Assembly (NCBI GenBank): GCA_045631465.1
Contig: JAZQUV010000026.1
Location: 1 to 51,804 of the forward strand
Direction: 5' to 3'
Origin: Aphodosoma sp045631465
GTDB lineage: Bacteria; Bacteroidota; Bacteroidia; Bacteroidales; Paludibacteraceae
Length of the DNA stretch: 51,804 nt
The first letter of the stretch is position 1, and each line of letters opens with the position of its first letter. The translations under genes and the position numbers were made by a program. The notes beneath the pieces were generated by a model, which worked only from the letters and a program-made list of their open reading frames with translations, did no database searches and was not told the DNA's origin. This document shows positions 1 to 8,227 of this stretch, one piece after another.

Positions 1-151
1 ACCTTCCGAACCCCCTCTAAAATACAATAAGCCCCCCTCATCCAACACAAAAAAACAACACCAAAATCATACCCTAACAACAAATCCATTCCACCCTAAA
101 ATTTTATAAAAAAAACATAAAAAAAATATTGCTTATACAAATAAAATACTG

Positions 152-159
152 TAACTTTG
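152..159 (+). promoter_or_regulatory. Bacteroidales-type -7 promoter box
   Basis: TAACTTTG matches the phylum's TAnnTTTG -7 consensus. It now lies about 100 bases before a broken gene tail and could drive the NADAR-HAD gene further on. The rest of bases 1-256 is AT-rich and shows no gene. Confidence 0.5.
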
Positions 160-256
160 TTGTCTCATACACACCAAATCCCAAACACGCTTTATACACC
201 ACATCTTTTTCAACTAAGTCTATTAACATATAGAAGTTGCTCCCGACACAAATTAG

Positions 257-403
257 GGTTATCACTATGAAAAAATTCACGCTCAAGACGACTACTATCC
301 AAATCAAGCTATTTTTATTCGAGCTAAAGAACATAATATTGACCCTATCGATTCTTGGTCGCGCCGTTGCTGGGGATTCTCTGTTCGCGCTGTATGCCCT
401 TAA
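257..403 (+). pseudogene. C-terminal remnant of a FISUMP-like surface protein
   Basis: An open frame of 48 codons follows an in-frame TAG at 254-256 and has no start codon of its own. It ends in residues resembling GFSVRxV, the usual end of the Fibrobacter succinogenes major paralogous (FISUMP) domain found in many Bacteroidales surface proteins. It carries nothing of the rest of such a protein, so it is read as a leftover tail. Its last codons (AVCP-stop) recur at the 3' side of the next gene as part of a direct repeat. The family call rests on a short motif only. Confidence 0.45.
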
Positions 404-447
404 CTCAAAACTAAATACTAAATATTTATAGAGAAACTATTATGAAA
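392..447 (+). repeat. Direct repeat, left copy (partner 1513-1574)
   Basis: About 56 bases, from GTATGCCCTTAACTC to the ATGAAA start of the next gene, recur at 1513-1574 with a few substitutions and one 6-base indel. The two copies bracket the NADAR-HAD gene and supply the leader and start context for both following genes. Confidence 0.8.
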
Positions 448-1410
448 CTTAGAAACTTATACATAAAATGGCAAGTGTGGCGAGGTAAGGCGTTAGATAT
501 ATGGAGTAAAAGCCCATATCCGACCAATGTCCTATCAAACTTGTGCAGTAATGAATTCCGTTTTGACGGTGTGTTATGCGGAAGTATGGAGGGGTTCCTT
601 CAGTCGTTGAAATATCAGGATATGGATAGGCAACTACAGATATGCTCTATGAAGGGTAAAAACGCCAAGAATATGACTTCGTCTCATTGGCAAACTGACC
701 AAATTGTATGGTGGAAAGGCACTGCAATCAATCGTCAAAGCAAGGAATTCCAAGATTTGATACGCAGAGCATATCAAGCAATGTTTGAGCAGAACGAGCG
801 TTTTCGTATTGCCTTGATGTCAACTCGTGGAATAAAGTTGTATCATAGTCTGGGAGAACAGAATTCATACAGAACCATCTTGACAGAATCAGAATTTTGT
901 TCTGTTCTCACGGAAATGCGAGATTCATATGATATAAACAACAATGACACTCCGCGATGCAAGAAACGTCTCTATTTCGATATGGATGGTGTTCTTGTTG
1001 ATTTTGAATCTGCATTGGCGAAGCAGGATGAACAGACGCTAAAAGAATATGAAGGCAGATATGATGAGATACCAGGGTTGTTTGGGCAAATGTTGCCAAT
1101 GGACGGAGCAATAGAGGCTGTTCACCGTATTAGCGAGCATTACGACTGTTACATACTCTCAACAGCCCCGTGGAAGAATCCGTCAGCGTGGAGTGATAAG
1201 GTGCTGTGGATAACCCGTTATTTAGACGATGTGTTCCACAAAAGGATGGTTATCACTCATTGCAAGAATCTATGCAAAGGTGATATATTGATTGACGATC
1301 GAGGCAAGAACGGAACAAGTGAGTTCGAGGGCGAATGGATACAATTTGGTTCAGATAGGTTTCCGGATTGGAAATCGGTTCTAGACTATCTCCTTCCCAA
1401 TGAGGAATGA
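442..1410 (+). CDS. NADAR domain fused to HAD 5'(3')-deoxyribonucleotidase-like domain
   Basis: The 322-aa protein has two enzyme domains and no signal peptide. Residues about 25-162 resemble the NADAR (DUF1768, YbiA-like) fold: LSNLCSNEFRFDG, then GSMEGFLQSLKY with the conserved Glu, then IRRAYQAMFEQ. Characterised NADAR proteins cleave N-glycosidic bonds to ribose, either in riboflavin-pathway intermediates or in ADP-ribosylated guanine. Residues about 174-318 are a HAD phosphatase of the NT5C type: FDMDGV (D180, D182), the STAPW motif at 240-244 and IDDRGKN (D285, D286). The pair suggests removal of a base or ADP-ribose followed by dephosphorylation, which is inference. The start is the ATG after an A-rich leader. 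The gene sits between two copies of a direct repeat, so it looks like an acquired cassette. Confidence 0.8.
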   Translation: MKLRNLYIKWQVWRGKALDIWSKSPYPTNVLSNLCSNEFRFDGVLCGSMEGFLQSLKYQDMDRQLQICSMKGKNAKNMTSSHWQTDQIVWWKGTAINRQSKEFQDLIRRAYQAMFEQNERFRIALMSTRGIKLYHSLGEQNSYRTILTESEFCSVLTEMRDSYDINNNDTPRCKKRLYFDMDGVLVDFESALAKQDEQTLKEYEGRYDEIPGLFGQMLPMDGAIEAVHRISEHYDCYILSTAPWKNPSAWSDKVLWITRYLDDVFHKRMVITHCKNLCKGDILIDDRGKNGTSEFEGEWIQFGSDRFPDWKSVLDYLLPNEE

Positions 1411-1512
1411 TAGATTAACGTGAGTTCTATATAAGAATTAAAATAAAGCTAATTGATTCTCATTTTCAAATTCAATATTTAAAGAAGGCTTTTTATCAAA
1501 AAAACAATAGCC

Positions 1513-1574
1513 GTATGTCCTTAACTCAAAATTAAATACTAAATATTAACTTATAAAGAGAAACTATTATGAAA
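1513..1574 (+). repeat. Direct repeat, right copy (partner 392-447)
   Basis: This copy also begins with the codons for AVCP-stop and runs into the ATG of the next lipoprotein. The stretch 1411-1512 before it is AT-rich with no gene. Confidence 0.8.
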
Positions 1575-2381
1575 AATATTAAACTTATGATTATAGCCCT
1601 TGTGGCTCTATTAGGCTTCAATAGCTGTTCCGATAAATTTAATTTCAATGAAGAAAAGAAATTGGTGAGATACACATGTGTCAATGATACCAATTTGGTG
1701 TTTATAGATAGAAGTTTTGAATATGATGCAAAAGGGCACTTAGTATCAGCGTATGAAGAACAGAACTTTGCAGAAGATGTTTACTCAAGAGGTTCATATA
1801 CGTACACTTGGCACAAAAAAGGTGTAGATGTACATGGTGAGCATGCTATCAAATTATTGGGTGATACAGAAAATAATACAACTGAAGATTTTACAATAAA
1901 ATTTGAAAACAAGCGTTTTGCTAAGTTTGTATATAACAATATAGAATATAAAGCCTATAACTATACATACGATTCAAAGGGCAGATTGATACACTATAGA
2001 GCCTCTGTGTCAGATATTACATTCAAATGGGAGGGCGACAAACTAGTGTCTGCTGTCAATATCGATATAGATGGAGACCTTAAATATAAATATGGCAATA
2101 TTTCATGCGTAAAAGGATATTGTCCTATTATCGTATGGAATAACACACAAGAAGTGATAACATTAGCCCACCCAGAGCGCGTAGGATTAAGAACAACTCA
2201 CTGTCCAGTATCAGTAGATTATTATTCAGATTTTTTCGACGAACCACATTCGTATAACTACATATACGAATATGAATTCGATGATGAAGGATATATAACT
2301 AAAATAACCGAGACAACAAAAGACAAAAACAATAACGACGAAATAATAGGTCGTAAAATATATACTCTAACTTGGGAGTAA
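1569..2381 (+). CDS. Lipoprotein, DUF4595-like
   Basis: The 270-aa protein starts with a lipoprotein signal: a basic tip, a hydrophobic core and the lipobox FNSC with Cys20. It is therefore probably anchored in the outer membrane or periplasm. The mature part has repeated strands of the type YDSKGRLI and FDDEGYITKI, similar to DUF4595 and YD-type beta repeats of Bacteroidales lipoproteins. No catalytic motif is visible. The start ATG lies inside the duplicated leader shared with the NADAR-HAD gene, so both genes probably have the same translation signals. The family assignment is tentative. Confidence 0.7.
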   Translation: MKNIKLMIIALVALLGFNSCSDKFNFNEEKKLVRYTCVNDTNLVFIDRSFEYDAKGHLVSAYEEQNFAEDVYSRGSYTYTWHKKGVDVHGEHAIKLLGDTENNTTEDFTIKFENKRFAKFVYNNIEYKAYNYTYDSKGRLIHYRASVSDITFKWEGDKLVSAVNIDIDGDLKYKYGNISCVKGYCPIIVWNNTQEVITLAHPERVGLRTTHCPVSVDYYSDFFDEPHSYNYIYEYEFDDEGYITKITETTKDKNNNDEIIGRKIYTLTWE

Positions 2382-2560
2382 AAAACTAGTTATAAAGTTC
2401 TTATTTTTCAGTATAATTATAGCTGCACTAGTGTGCAAAGACTCGAAAATGACACTCTACATAGTTGGCACGATTAGGGTCAGTAGGGTGTTGTTGTATG
2501 GTATGTTCTCTTAGAATACATGATGTATATTGTTTTAATCTTACTAAATATTAAATTATC

Positions 2561-3799
2561 ATGAAAAAACTATTATTGCATATTCTGTTGCTATTTGTAA
2601 CTATAGTTGCTATCGCACAAGAAGAGGCTACCTATCCAAGTTCAGAGTGGGACTATGCCAAAGAAATATTGATGCATACTCCAGGAGAGGAGTTATTCGA
2701 TGGTGTAATTCATCCATATGCAGGATTGTTTGAATACTATTTCGATGTTGACGCTGCTGCCGAAGAGCATAGGGGTTATATCAAAGCTCTTGAAAATAAT
2801 GGCATAAAAGTGCATACTGTAAGAGAGTTACTCAACCAAGTACCTATTGAAAAATTGCGTGCTTGCGCTATGAAAACTCTTACTTATGACACTAAGAATA
2901 TGCCCGACATGACCCCTGAGGCTACGGAGGAATACCGACAATACGTCATTGGCGAGATGTCTCGTGCCGACCTTATTCGTTGCATACTACTCCGCCCTAC
3001 TGTAAGTCTATACAAATCAGACTTGAATACTGGTTTTGAGGCGGTATATACTCATTCACCATTGATGAATTTATACTTCACTCGCGACCAAAGTATCACT
3101 ACTCCACGCGGGCATGTCATCAATTTCATGAACTCAACTCAGCGTGCATACGAAACCGAAATCATATCGCTCTGCTACGAGCAACTTGGCTTTAAACCTA
3201 TTCTCACTATCACTGGTGATGGCAGATTAGAAGGTGGCGACTATCTCCGTGGAGGAACTATCTCTTACATCGGTTGCGGTATGCGCACAAATATCGAAGC
3301 AATCAAGCAAATAATGGAGGCAGATGCTTTCGGGCACGACACTATTGCGGTGGTCAACGACCACAAATGGTGGCAAATGCAAATGCACCTCGACACATAT
3401 TTTAATATAATAGATAAGGATTTGTGCACATTGGTGGAGAGTCGTTACTATGCCCAAAAGGGCGACCCTGAGTGGGTGACAGTCGACCTCTACACTCGCA
3501 AAAGTGGAGAAAAAGAGTATAAACTCACGCGCAAGGGAGTCTCGTTCATTGAGTTTTTGAAAGAGCGTGGCTTTACAATCATTCCGATTTCTCAAAAAGA
3601 TGAGTTGCACTATGCCAATAATTTCTTAACAATTGCCCCTCGCCATATTCTTGCTGTAGGCAATCAATCGAAAGAATTACAAGAGTCGCTTGACAAACAC
3701 GGAGTTAAGGTGGAATGGATACCACTCGAAACTCTTATCAAAGGCTATGGTGCGGCGCATTGTATGACACAGGTGATTAGGGTAAAATTAACAAAATAA
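2561..3799 (+). CDS. Exported arginine deiminase-family protein
   Basis: The 412-aa protein belongs to the guanidino-group-modifying superfamily, closest to arginine deiminase, which converts arginine to citrulline and ammonia. Visible motifs are NLYFTRD (170-176), EGGD (224-227), MHLDT (275-279, His276) and GAAHCMTQ with candidate catalytic Cys401. The length fits the roughly 410-aa arginine deiminases. Unlike classical cytosolic enzymes it begins with a clear signal peptide (hydrophobic residues 4-19, likely cut after AIAQ), so it should act in the periplasm or outside the cell. No carbamoyltransferase, carbamate kinase or antiporter gene lies nearby, so this is not an arginine-fermentation operon. 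A related substrate such as a peptide or agmatine remains possible. Confidence 0.8.
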   Translation: MKKLLLHILLLFVTIVAIAQEEATYPSSEWDYAKEILMHTPGEELFDGVIHPYAGLFEYYFDVDAAAEEHRGYIKALENNGIKVHTVRELLNQVPIEKLRACAMKTLTYDTKNMPDMTPEATEEYRQYVIGEMSRADLIRCILLRPTVSLYKSDLNTGFEAVYTHSPLMNLYFTRDQSITTPRGHVINFMNSTQRAYETEIISLCYEQLGFKPILTITGDGRLEGGDYLRGGTISYIGCGMRTNIEAIKQIMEADAFGHDTIAVVNDHKWWQMQMHLDTYFNIIDKDLCTLVESRYYAQKGDPEWVTVDLYTRKSGEKEYKLTRKGVSFIEFLKERGFTIIPISQKDELHYANNFLTIAPRHILAVGNQSKELQESLDKHGVKVEWIPLETLIKGYGAAHCMTQVIRVKLTK

Positions 3800-3941
3800 T
3801 GCACTTTATAAATTTAGTTGTTTGATGTAACTACTATCATCCAATTCCGTGATGCGCAAACTAATGATTATGTTGCTTCAGTTGCAAGAATAAAATTGTA
3901 ATACATTAATTTAATACACAAATTGTCAATTCTATATAACA

Positions 3942-4469
3942 ATGAAAAAAATTCTATTTGTAATGATGATGCTCATTATGGCTGCAACGACCGTCATAGC
4001 GCAAGACACTCCTACGCAATCAACCGAAGGAGGCAACAATGCCACACTTCTACAAGCAGCGGGCGACTACCTTTATTTTGGCAATCAGGTGATGACCAAA
4101 AAAGAGTGTGTTCAATTCCTTGCAACACGCGATCAAGCATCCTATGAAAAATTCAAAAGTGGTTATCAATGTTATAATGCCGGTTGGTGGTTATTAGGTG
4201 GTGGCTTAGGATTGGATTTGGTAGGTTCTGTTTTGTTGGCATTGATTCCTGCAGATGGTAATGGTGATGCTATGTTTTATTCGGGTTGTGCTTGTATAGG
4301 ACTTGGTGCTACTGCGATAATAGCATCTATACCAACTATTTTTGTTGGTTATTCACGTTTGAATAAGGGCATAAATATGTTTAATAAATCTCAGGCAGCA
4401 TCGGTTCCACAAGCTTATTGGACAATTCAAGGTAGCAGAGATGGTCTTGGTGTAGCCCTACACTTCTAA
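3942..4469 (+). CDS. Small conserved membrane protein with signal peptide
   Basis: The 175-aa protein begins with a signal peptide (MKKILFVMMMLIMA, likely cut after VIAQ). Two Gly-rich hydrophobic stretches near residues 86-105 and 115-138 could be membrane spans. Between them and the signal lies a soluble part with MTKKECVQFL. The layout is like small Bacteroidales proteins of unknown role. It is not clearly linked to the deiminase upstream, and a terminator follows it. Bases 3800-3941 before it hold no gene apart from a possible 28-codon frame tail. Confidence 0.65.
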   Translation: MKKILFVMMMLIMAATTVIAQDTPTQSTEGGNNATLLQAAGDYLYFGNQVMTKKECVQFLATRDQASYEKFKSGYQCYNAGWWLLGGGLGLDLVGSVLLALIPADGNGDAMFYSGCACIGLGATAIIASIPTIFVGYSRLNKGINMFNKSQAASVPQAYWTIQGSRDGLGVALHF

Positions 4470-4503
4470 TATTACTAAAAAACAAAACATCATCAAATTA
4501 AAT

Positions 4504-4545
4504 AAAAAGGCTGACTCTCCCAAAAGAAGAATCAGCCCTTTTATT
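4504..4545 (+). terminator. Rho-independent terminator
   Basis: The stem GGCTGA (4509-4514) and TCAGCC (4532-4537) is preceded by an A-run and followed by CTTTTATTT. It closes the membrane-protein gene. Confidence 0.8.
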
Positions 4546-4628
4546 TATAAGTTTTTTTATTTATAAGTTTTTTTATCAAACACCAATATTTTTTAAAATA
4601 AAACATACAACATATCAACATTTTTTTG

Positions 4629-4636
4629 TAACTTTG
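4629..4636 (+). promoter_or_regulatory. pheS promoter -7 box
   Basis: TAACTTTG preceded by a T-run lies about 50 bases before the pheS ATG and matches TAnnTTTG. Confidence 0.7.
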
Positions 4637-4683
4637 CATCTTGAACGTACACAAACGATATAATTAAGCGAAAATCATATAAA

Positions 4684-5694
4684 ATGAAACAAAAAATCGA
4701 ACAACTACACCAAGTAGTAAATTCATGGAACGCAACTTCTAACGAAGAATTAGAAGCCATCCGTATTAAATACCTCAGCAAAAAAGGCGAAATCTCTGAA
4801 CTTTTCAACCAATTCCGCGAAGTGCCTAACGAACAAAAACGTGAAATCGGTCAACTCCTCAATCACCTTCGCGACACTGCTCAAAATCGCCTTAACGAAC
4901 TTAAAGCCAACCTCGAAGCTCAACGCCAAGAGGCTGACAAACTCGACCTCACTCGTACTGCCGAACCTATCGCTCTCGGCACACGCCACCCTCTATCGCT
5001 CGTTAAAAACGAAATCATCGAAATATTCTCACGCATCGGTTTCACCGTAGCCGAAGGTCCCGAAATCGAAGACGATTGGCACGTGTTCGAGTCGCTCAAC
5101 TTCCCACCTGAGCACCCTGCGCGCGACATGCAAGATACATTCTTCATCGAGCAACACCCTGACATTTTGCTCCGCACACACACATCAAGCATCGAAACTC
5201 GCGTGATGACCAAACAACAACCACCTATCCGCATCCTCGCTCCAGGTCGCGTATATCGCAACGAAGCAATCTCATATCGTGCTCACTGCTTCTTCCACCA
5301 AGTAGAAGGTCTCTATGTCGACAAAAACGTATCTTTCGCCGACCTCAAACAAGCCCTCCTCTACTTCGCACGCGAAATGTTCGGCGAAGACACCAAAATC
5401 CGTCTCCGCCCATCATACTTCCCATTCACCGAACCATCTGCCGAAATGGATATCTCTTGCAACATCTGCGGTGGCAAAGGTTGTCCTTTCTGCAAACACA
5501 CCGGTTGGGTAGAAATTCTCGGTTGCGGTATGACCGACCCTAACGTGCTCGAAGCCTGCGGCATCGACTCTAAAGTATATAGCGGCTACGCATTCGGTAT
5601 GGGCGTCGAACGTATCACAAACCTCAAATATCAAGTGAAAGACCTCCGTATGTTCTCCGAAAACGACGTACGTTTCCTCGAACAATTCAAATAA
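4684..5694 (+). CDS. pheS: Phenylalanine--tRNA ligase alpha subunit
   Basis: The 336-aa protein charges tRNA-Phe together with PheT, which is not in this window. The N-terminal coiled coil (residues about 1-85) binds tRNA and the rest is the class II catalytic core. Motif 2 is near FHQVEGLYVD and motif 3 is GYAFGMGVERI close to the C-terminus. A Cys cluster, CNICGGKGCPFC, lies near residue 260. Its length is normal for the family. It has its own promoter and is followed by a hairpin repeat and then tsaC. Confidence 0.97.
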   Translation: MKQKIEQLHQVVNSWNATSNEELEAIRIKYLSKKGEISELFNQFREVPNEQKREIGQLLNHLRDTAQNRLNELKANLEAQRQEADKLDLTRTAEPIALGTRHPLSLVKNEIIEIFSRIGFTVAEGPEIEDDWHVFESLNFPPEHPARDMQDTFFIEQHPDILLRTHTSSIETRVMTKQQPPIRILAPGRVYRNEAISYRAHCFFHQVEGLYVDKNVSFADLKQALLYFAREMFGEDTKIRLRPSYFPFTEPSAEMDISCNICGGKGCPFCKHTGWVEILGCGMTDPNVLEACGIDSKVYSGYAFGMGVERITNLKYQVKDLRMFSENDVRFLEQFK

Positions 5695-5700
5695 AAAATT

Positions 5701-5766
5701 AAAGACAGAATAACATAAAAACAAAAATAATAAATTTTTATGTTATTTTGTTCTTCTGTCTTTTTA
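5701..5766. repeat. AAAGACAGAA hairpin family, copy 1
   Basis: An imperfect inverted repeat. The left arm begins AAAGACAGAATAACATAAAA and the right arm reads TTTTTATGTTATTTTG then TTCTTCTGTCTTTT. Related copies occur at 8786-8840, 15953-16050, 18073-18132, 19059-19132 and 25809-25866. Confidence 0.8.
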
Positions 5767-6381
5767 ATGAATATGGTTAAACTCTACGACGAAAACCCTA
5801 ACCAAAATACTATCAACAAAATAGTAGAGGTTTTGCGCAACGGTGGAATAATCATCTATCCCACCGACACTGTATATGCCCTCGGTTGCGACATATTCCA
5901 AACTCGTGCAGTAGAAAAGATTTGCAAAATCAAAGGACTCGACCCCCACAAAGCGCTCTTTTCCGTAATGTGTGCCTCTCTTAGCGACATTAGCGAATAC
6001 ACCAAAATGAACGACAACACTTTCAAACTCATCCGTCGCAACACCCCAGGTGCATTCACTTTTATCCTCAACGGCAACAACAAACTACCACGACTAATCA
6101 AAGAGCGCAAAACAATAGGCATTCGTATCCCCAATCGCAACCTCGTACACGCAATTGTAGAAAATCTAGGCAACCCTATTCTCACTACATCTCTACGCGA
6201 TATGAGCGACGACATCGAATACGAAACCGACCCCGAACTCATCAACGAAAAGTATGGTTCTCTCGTCGATTTAGTCATAAATGGTGGCTTAGGCAACACC
6301 GAAGTATCTACCGTTGTCGACTGCACCACCGACGATTTCAATATAATTCGTCAAGGCATAGGAGATTTAGAACTACCTTAA
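5767..6381 (+). CDS. tsaC: L-threonylcarbamoyladenylate synthase (TsaC/Sua5/YrdC)
   Basis: The protein makes threonylcarbamoyl-AMP from Thr, bicarbonate and ATP for the t6A37 tRNA modification. Visible features are GGIIIYPTDTVYALGCD, KICKIKGLDPHKAL, IGIRIPN and STVVDC, the usual YrdC-domain path. It is about 204 aa from the chosen start, so it is the short single-domain form. The frame is open back to an ATG at 5740, but those codons lie in the hairpin repeat, so the ATG at 5767 (or 5773) is preferred. The KxR signature of the family is not exact here. Confidence 0.9.
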   Translation: MNMVKLYDENPNQNTINKIVEVLRNGGIIIYPTDTVYALGCDIFQTRAVEKICKIKGLDPHKALFSVMCASLSDISEYTKMNDNTFKLIRRNTPGAFTFILNGNNKLPRLIKERKTIGIRIPNRNLVHAIVENLGNPILTTSLRDMSDDIEYETDPELINEKYGSLVDLVINGGLGNTEVSTVVDCTTDDFNIIRQGIGDLELP

Positions 6382-6456
6382 TACATTATAAAACAACAAA
6401 TTGCACTCTTTTGCAAAAAATCACAAAAATAACATCTCACTTTCAATTATTTTTTG

Positions 6457-6464
6457 TATATTTG
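6457..6464 (+). promoter_or_regulatory. Promoter -7 box
   Basis: TATATTTG after a T-run lies about 95 bases before the next start codon. Confidence 0.65.
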
Positions 6465-6557
6465 CAGAGTTTTATAAACAAAAAAAAATAATAATTAAGC
6501 GACTTAGAGTTGCAATTATCTTGCTACTCACCACTCGCTACTAACAGTCTAAATAAT

Positions 6558-7241
6558 ATGAAATTAGCATTCCGTACCCTTTTGGTAATTGCCGTTTGTG
6601 CAATGTGTTACCTCTGCGTAACAAGTATTACTGTTCCTATCGAATTCGAACAAGAACAAGCTAAACGCGAACAACAAATCATCAAAAAACTTGTTGACAT
6701 CCGCAAAGTTCAAATCGAATATCAAAAAATCAACAACCATTTCTGTCCTAATGCTGACACATTGGTACAATTCATCCTCGAAGGACAACTCCCTGTAATC
6801 CTCAAAGAAGGTGTTCTCTCTGACGAACAACTCAAAAATGGTCTTACAGAGAAAAAAGCTATCGCTATCATAAAACGTGGCAACCAAAAAGAAATCATCG
6901 CTAACGGTCTCGAAAACTTCCGTCGTGATACTACTTACGTAAGCGTTTACGAATCTATCCTCGCTAATGACTACACTAAAGAACAAATCGCTGACCTCGT
7001 AGTAATTCCTCACTCTAACGGAACTAAATTCCAATTCGATACTATCACTTACGTAAACGCAAATACTGGTCTTCCAACTCCTCTATTCCAAGTATCTGCT
7101 CACTACGACACTTATCTCTTTGACCTCAACCGCCAACAACTTATCAATCTCAAAGATAAACAAACTAAAATGAACCGCTTCAACGGTCTTAAAGTTGGTT
7201 CAGTTGAAGAACCTAACAACAACTCTGGTAACTGGGAATAA
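6558..7241 (+). CDS. Conserved hypothetical membrane-anchored protein
   Basis: The 227-aa protein has one N-terminal hydrophobic segment (residues about 5-25) followed by a charged helix rich in Glu, Gln and Lys (EQEQAKREQQIIKK), then a mixed alpha/beta soluble part. The topology suggests a single-span inner-membrane protein facing the periplasm. The layout (N-terminal helix, then a short globular domain with NADTLVQFI) is vaguely pilin-like, but no prepilin cleavage site is visible. The ATG at 6558 is chosen because the upstream in-frame codons come from a repeated low-complexity leader also seen before trxB. The function is not recognised. Confidence 0.65.
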   Translation: MKLAFRTLLVIAVCAMCYLCVTSITVPIEFEQEQAKREQQIIKKLVDIRKVQIEYQKINNHFCPNADTLVQFILEGQLPVILKEGVLSDEQLKNGLTEKKAIAIIKRGNQKEIIANGLENFRRDTTYVSVYESILANDYTKEQIADLVVIPHSNGTKFQFDTITYVNANTGLPTPLFQVSAHYDTYLFDLNRQQLINLKDKQTKMNRFNGLKVGSVEEPNNNSGNWE

Positions 7242-7285
7242 TCTCAGCAACGAGCTGAATTACATAATAAAATAAAATGCCGTTG

Positions 7286-7331
7286 ACCCAATTTGGCAAA
7301 CACAAATTTATTTACGTTTGACAAATTGGGT
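7286..7331. promoter_or_regulatory. Large hairpin before the DUF3822 gene
   Basis: The 16-base arm ACCCAATTTGGCAAAC (7286-7301) pairs with GTTTGACAAATTGGGT (7316-7331) with one mismatch and a 14-base loop. There is no U-run, so a simple terminator is unlikely. Confidence 0.6.
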
Positions 7332-7366
7332 TAATGCATAAAATAAGTGTAGTGAATAGCAATAAA

Positions 7367-8143
7367 ATGAATAAGCCATTTGACTTTATAACATCATCTT
7401 TCGCTGCTAATCTATCTGATACATACAATATATCCATTAGGCAGCTACCTGATGGATATTATTTTTATGTAACAAACCCCGAAAAAAAGTGCGTAGCCAT
7501 CAAACATATTGTTGCCAACCACATCACACCTGCGCTACTCGCCAATGAACCTCTACTTCAACTAAACTATCGCTCTGTCTCATACATCGGATATGGAGCA
7601 TTTAGCATAGTTCCCAAAGCTCTTATTATCAACGACAATTTCAATGCTTTTCTTCCTATCGAAAGTAATCTACGACAAAGAGCCAAAACAATTGTCAACC
7701 CCATCAACCAAGATGCCATCATCGTGTGCTACTCCAACCAATGGACAATACCCAACCTAACAACTATACATAAGCATCACGAAATAGAACTTCTTACTCA
7801 ACTTGCACAACAAACACCAAATGCAGACTCTGTTTGGGCCGACATCGCCCTCAATCATATAAACATAGTAGTTATAAAAAATAACCACCTACTCCTTGCT
7901 AACACCTACCCTATCTCTTGCGACAACGACGCTGCCTACTATATCCTCGCTTGCTACCAACAACTCAACCTATCGCAAGAAAACACCGAACTAAACATAA
8001 TGGGCAATCTACTCAACATCAACCCTACCCCGTTCCTAACCGACTACATCCGACACATCAACACCCCAAAACCTCACAACTGGAACGACGAACTACCCAA
8101 CCAATATGCCCCTCTCTTCACTCTACAAACAAATCAAATATAA
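7367..8143 (+). CDS. DUF3822 family protein
   Basis: The 258-aa protein (from the ATG at 7367) is recognised by its pattern FAANLSDTYNISIRQLPDG at the N-terminus and by its place directly before rsmD, a Bacteroidetes-wide arrangement. DUF3822 proteins have an actin/ASKHA-like fold of unknown function. The frame is open to an ATG at 7334, but that codon sits 2 bases after a strong hairpin. The ATG at 7367 has an A-rich leader and gives the expected family start. Context suggests a link to ribosome biogenesis, which is unproven. Confidence 0.8.
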   Translation: MNKPFDFITSSFAANLSDTYNISIRQLPDGYYFYVTNPEKKCVAIKHIVANHITPALLANEPLLQLNYRSVSYIGYGAFSIVPKALIINDNFNAFLPIESNLRQRAKTIVNPINQDAIIVCYSNQWTIPNLTTIHKHHEIELLTQLAQQTPNADSVWADIALNHINIVVIKNNHLLLANTYPISCDNDAAYYILACYQQLNLSQENTELNIMGNLLNINPTPFLTDYIRHINTPKPHNWNDELPNQYAPLFTLQTNQI

Positions 8144-8185
8144 TTAAAACAAAATTCATAATACAATTAAATTAGATTTTCTTTT

Positions 8186-8227
8186 TTAATTATGAATTAT
8201 GAATTATGCATTATGAATTAGTTAATT
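8186..8227. repeat. ATTATGAATTATGCATTATG leader repeat
   Basis: Short reiterated words (ATTATGAATT, GCATTATG) fill the gap before rsmD. A close relative lies at 20178-20217, upstream of trpS. Confidence 0.6.

Noticed and set aside
3812..3900. Possible gene tail ending in a DYVASVARIKL-like sequence
   Set aside because: Only 28 codons between stops, with no start and no family I recognise, so it is not reported as a feature.
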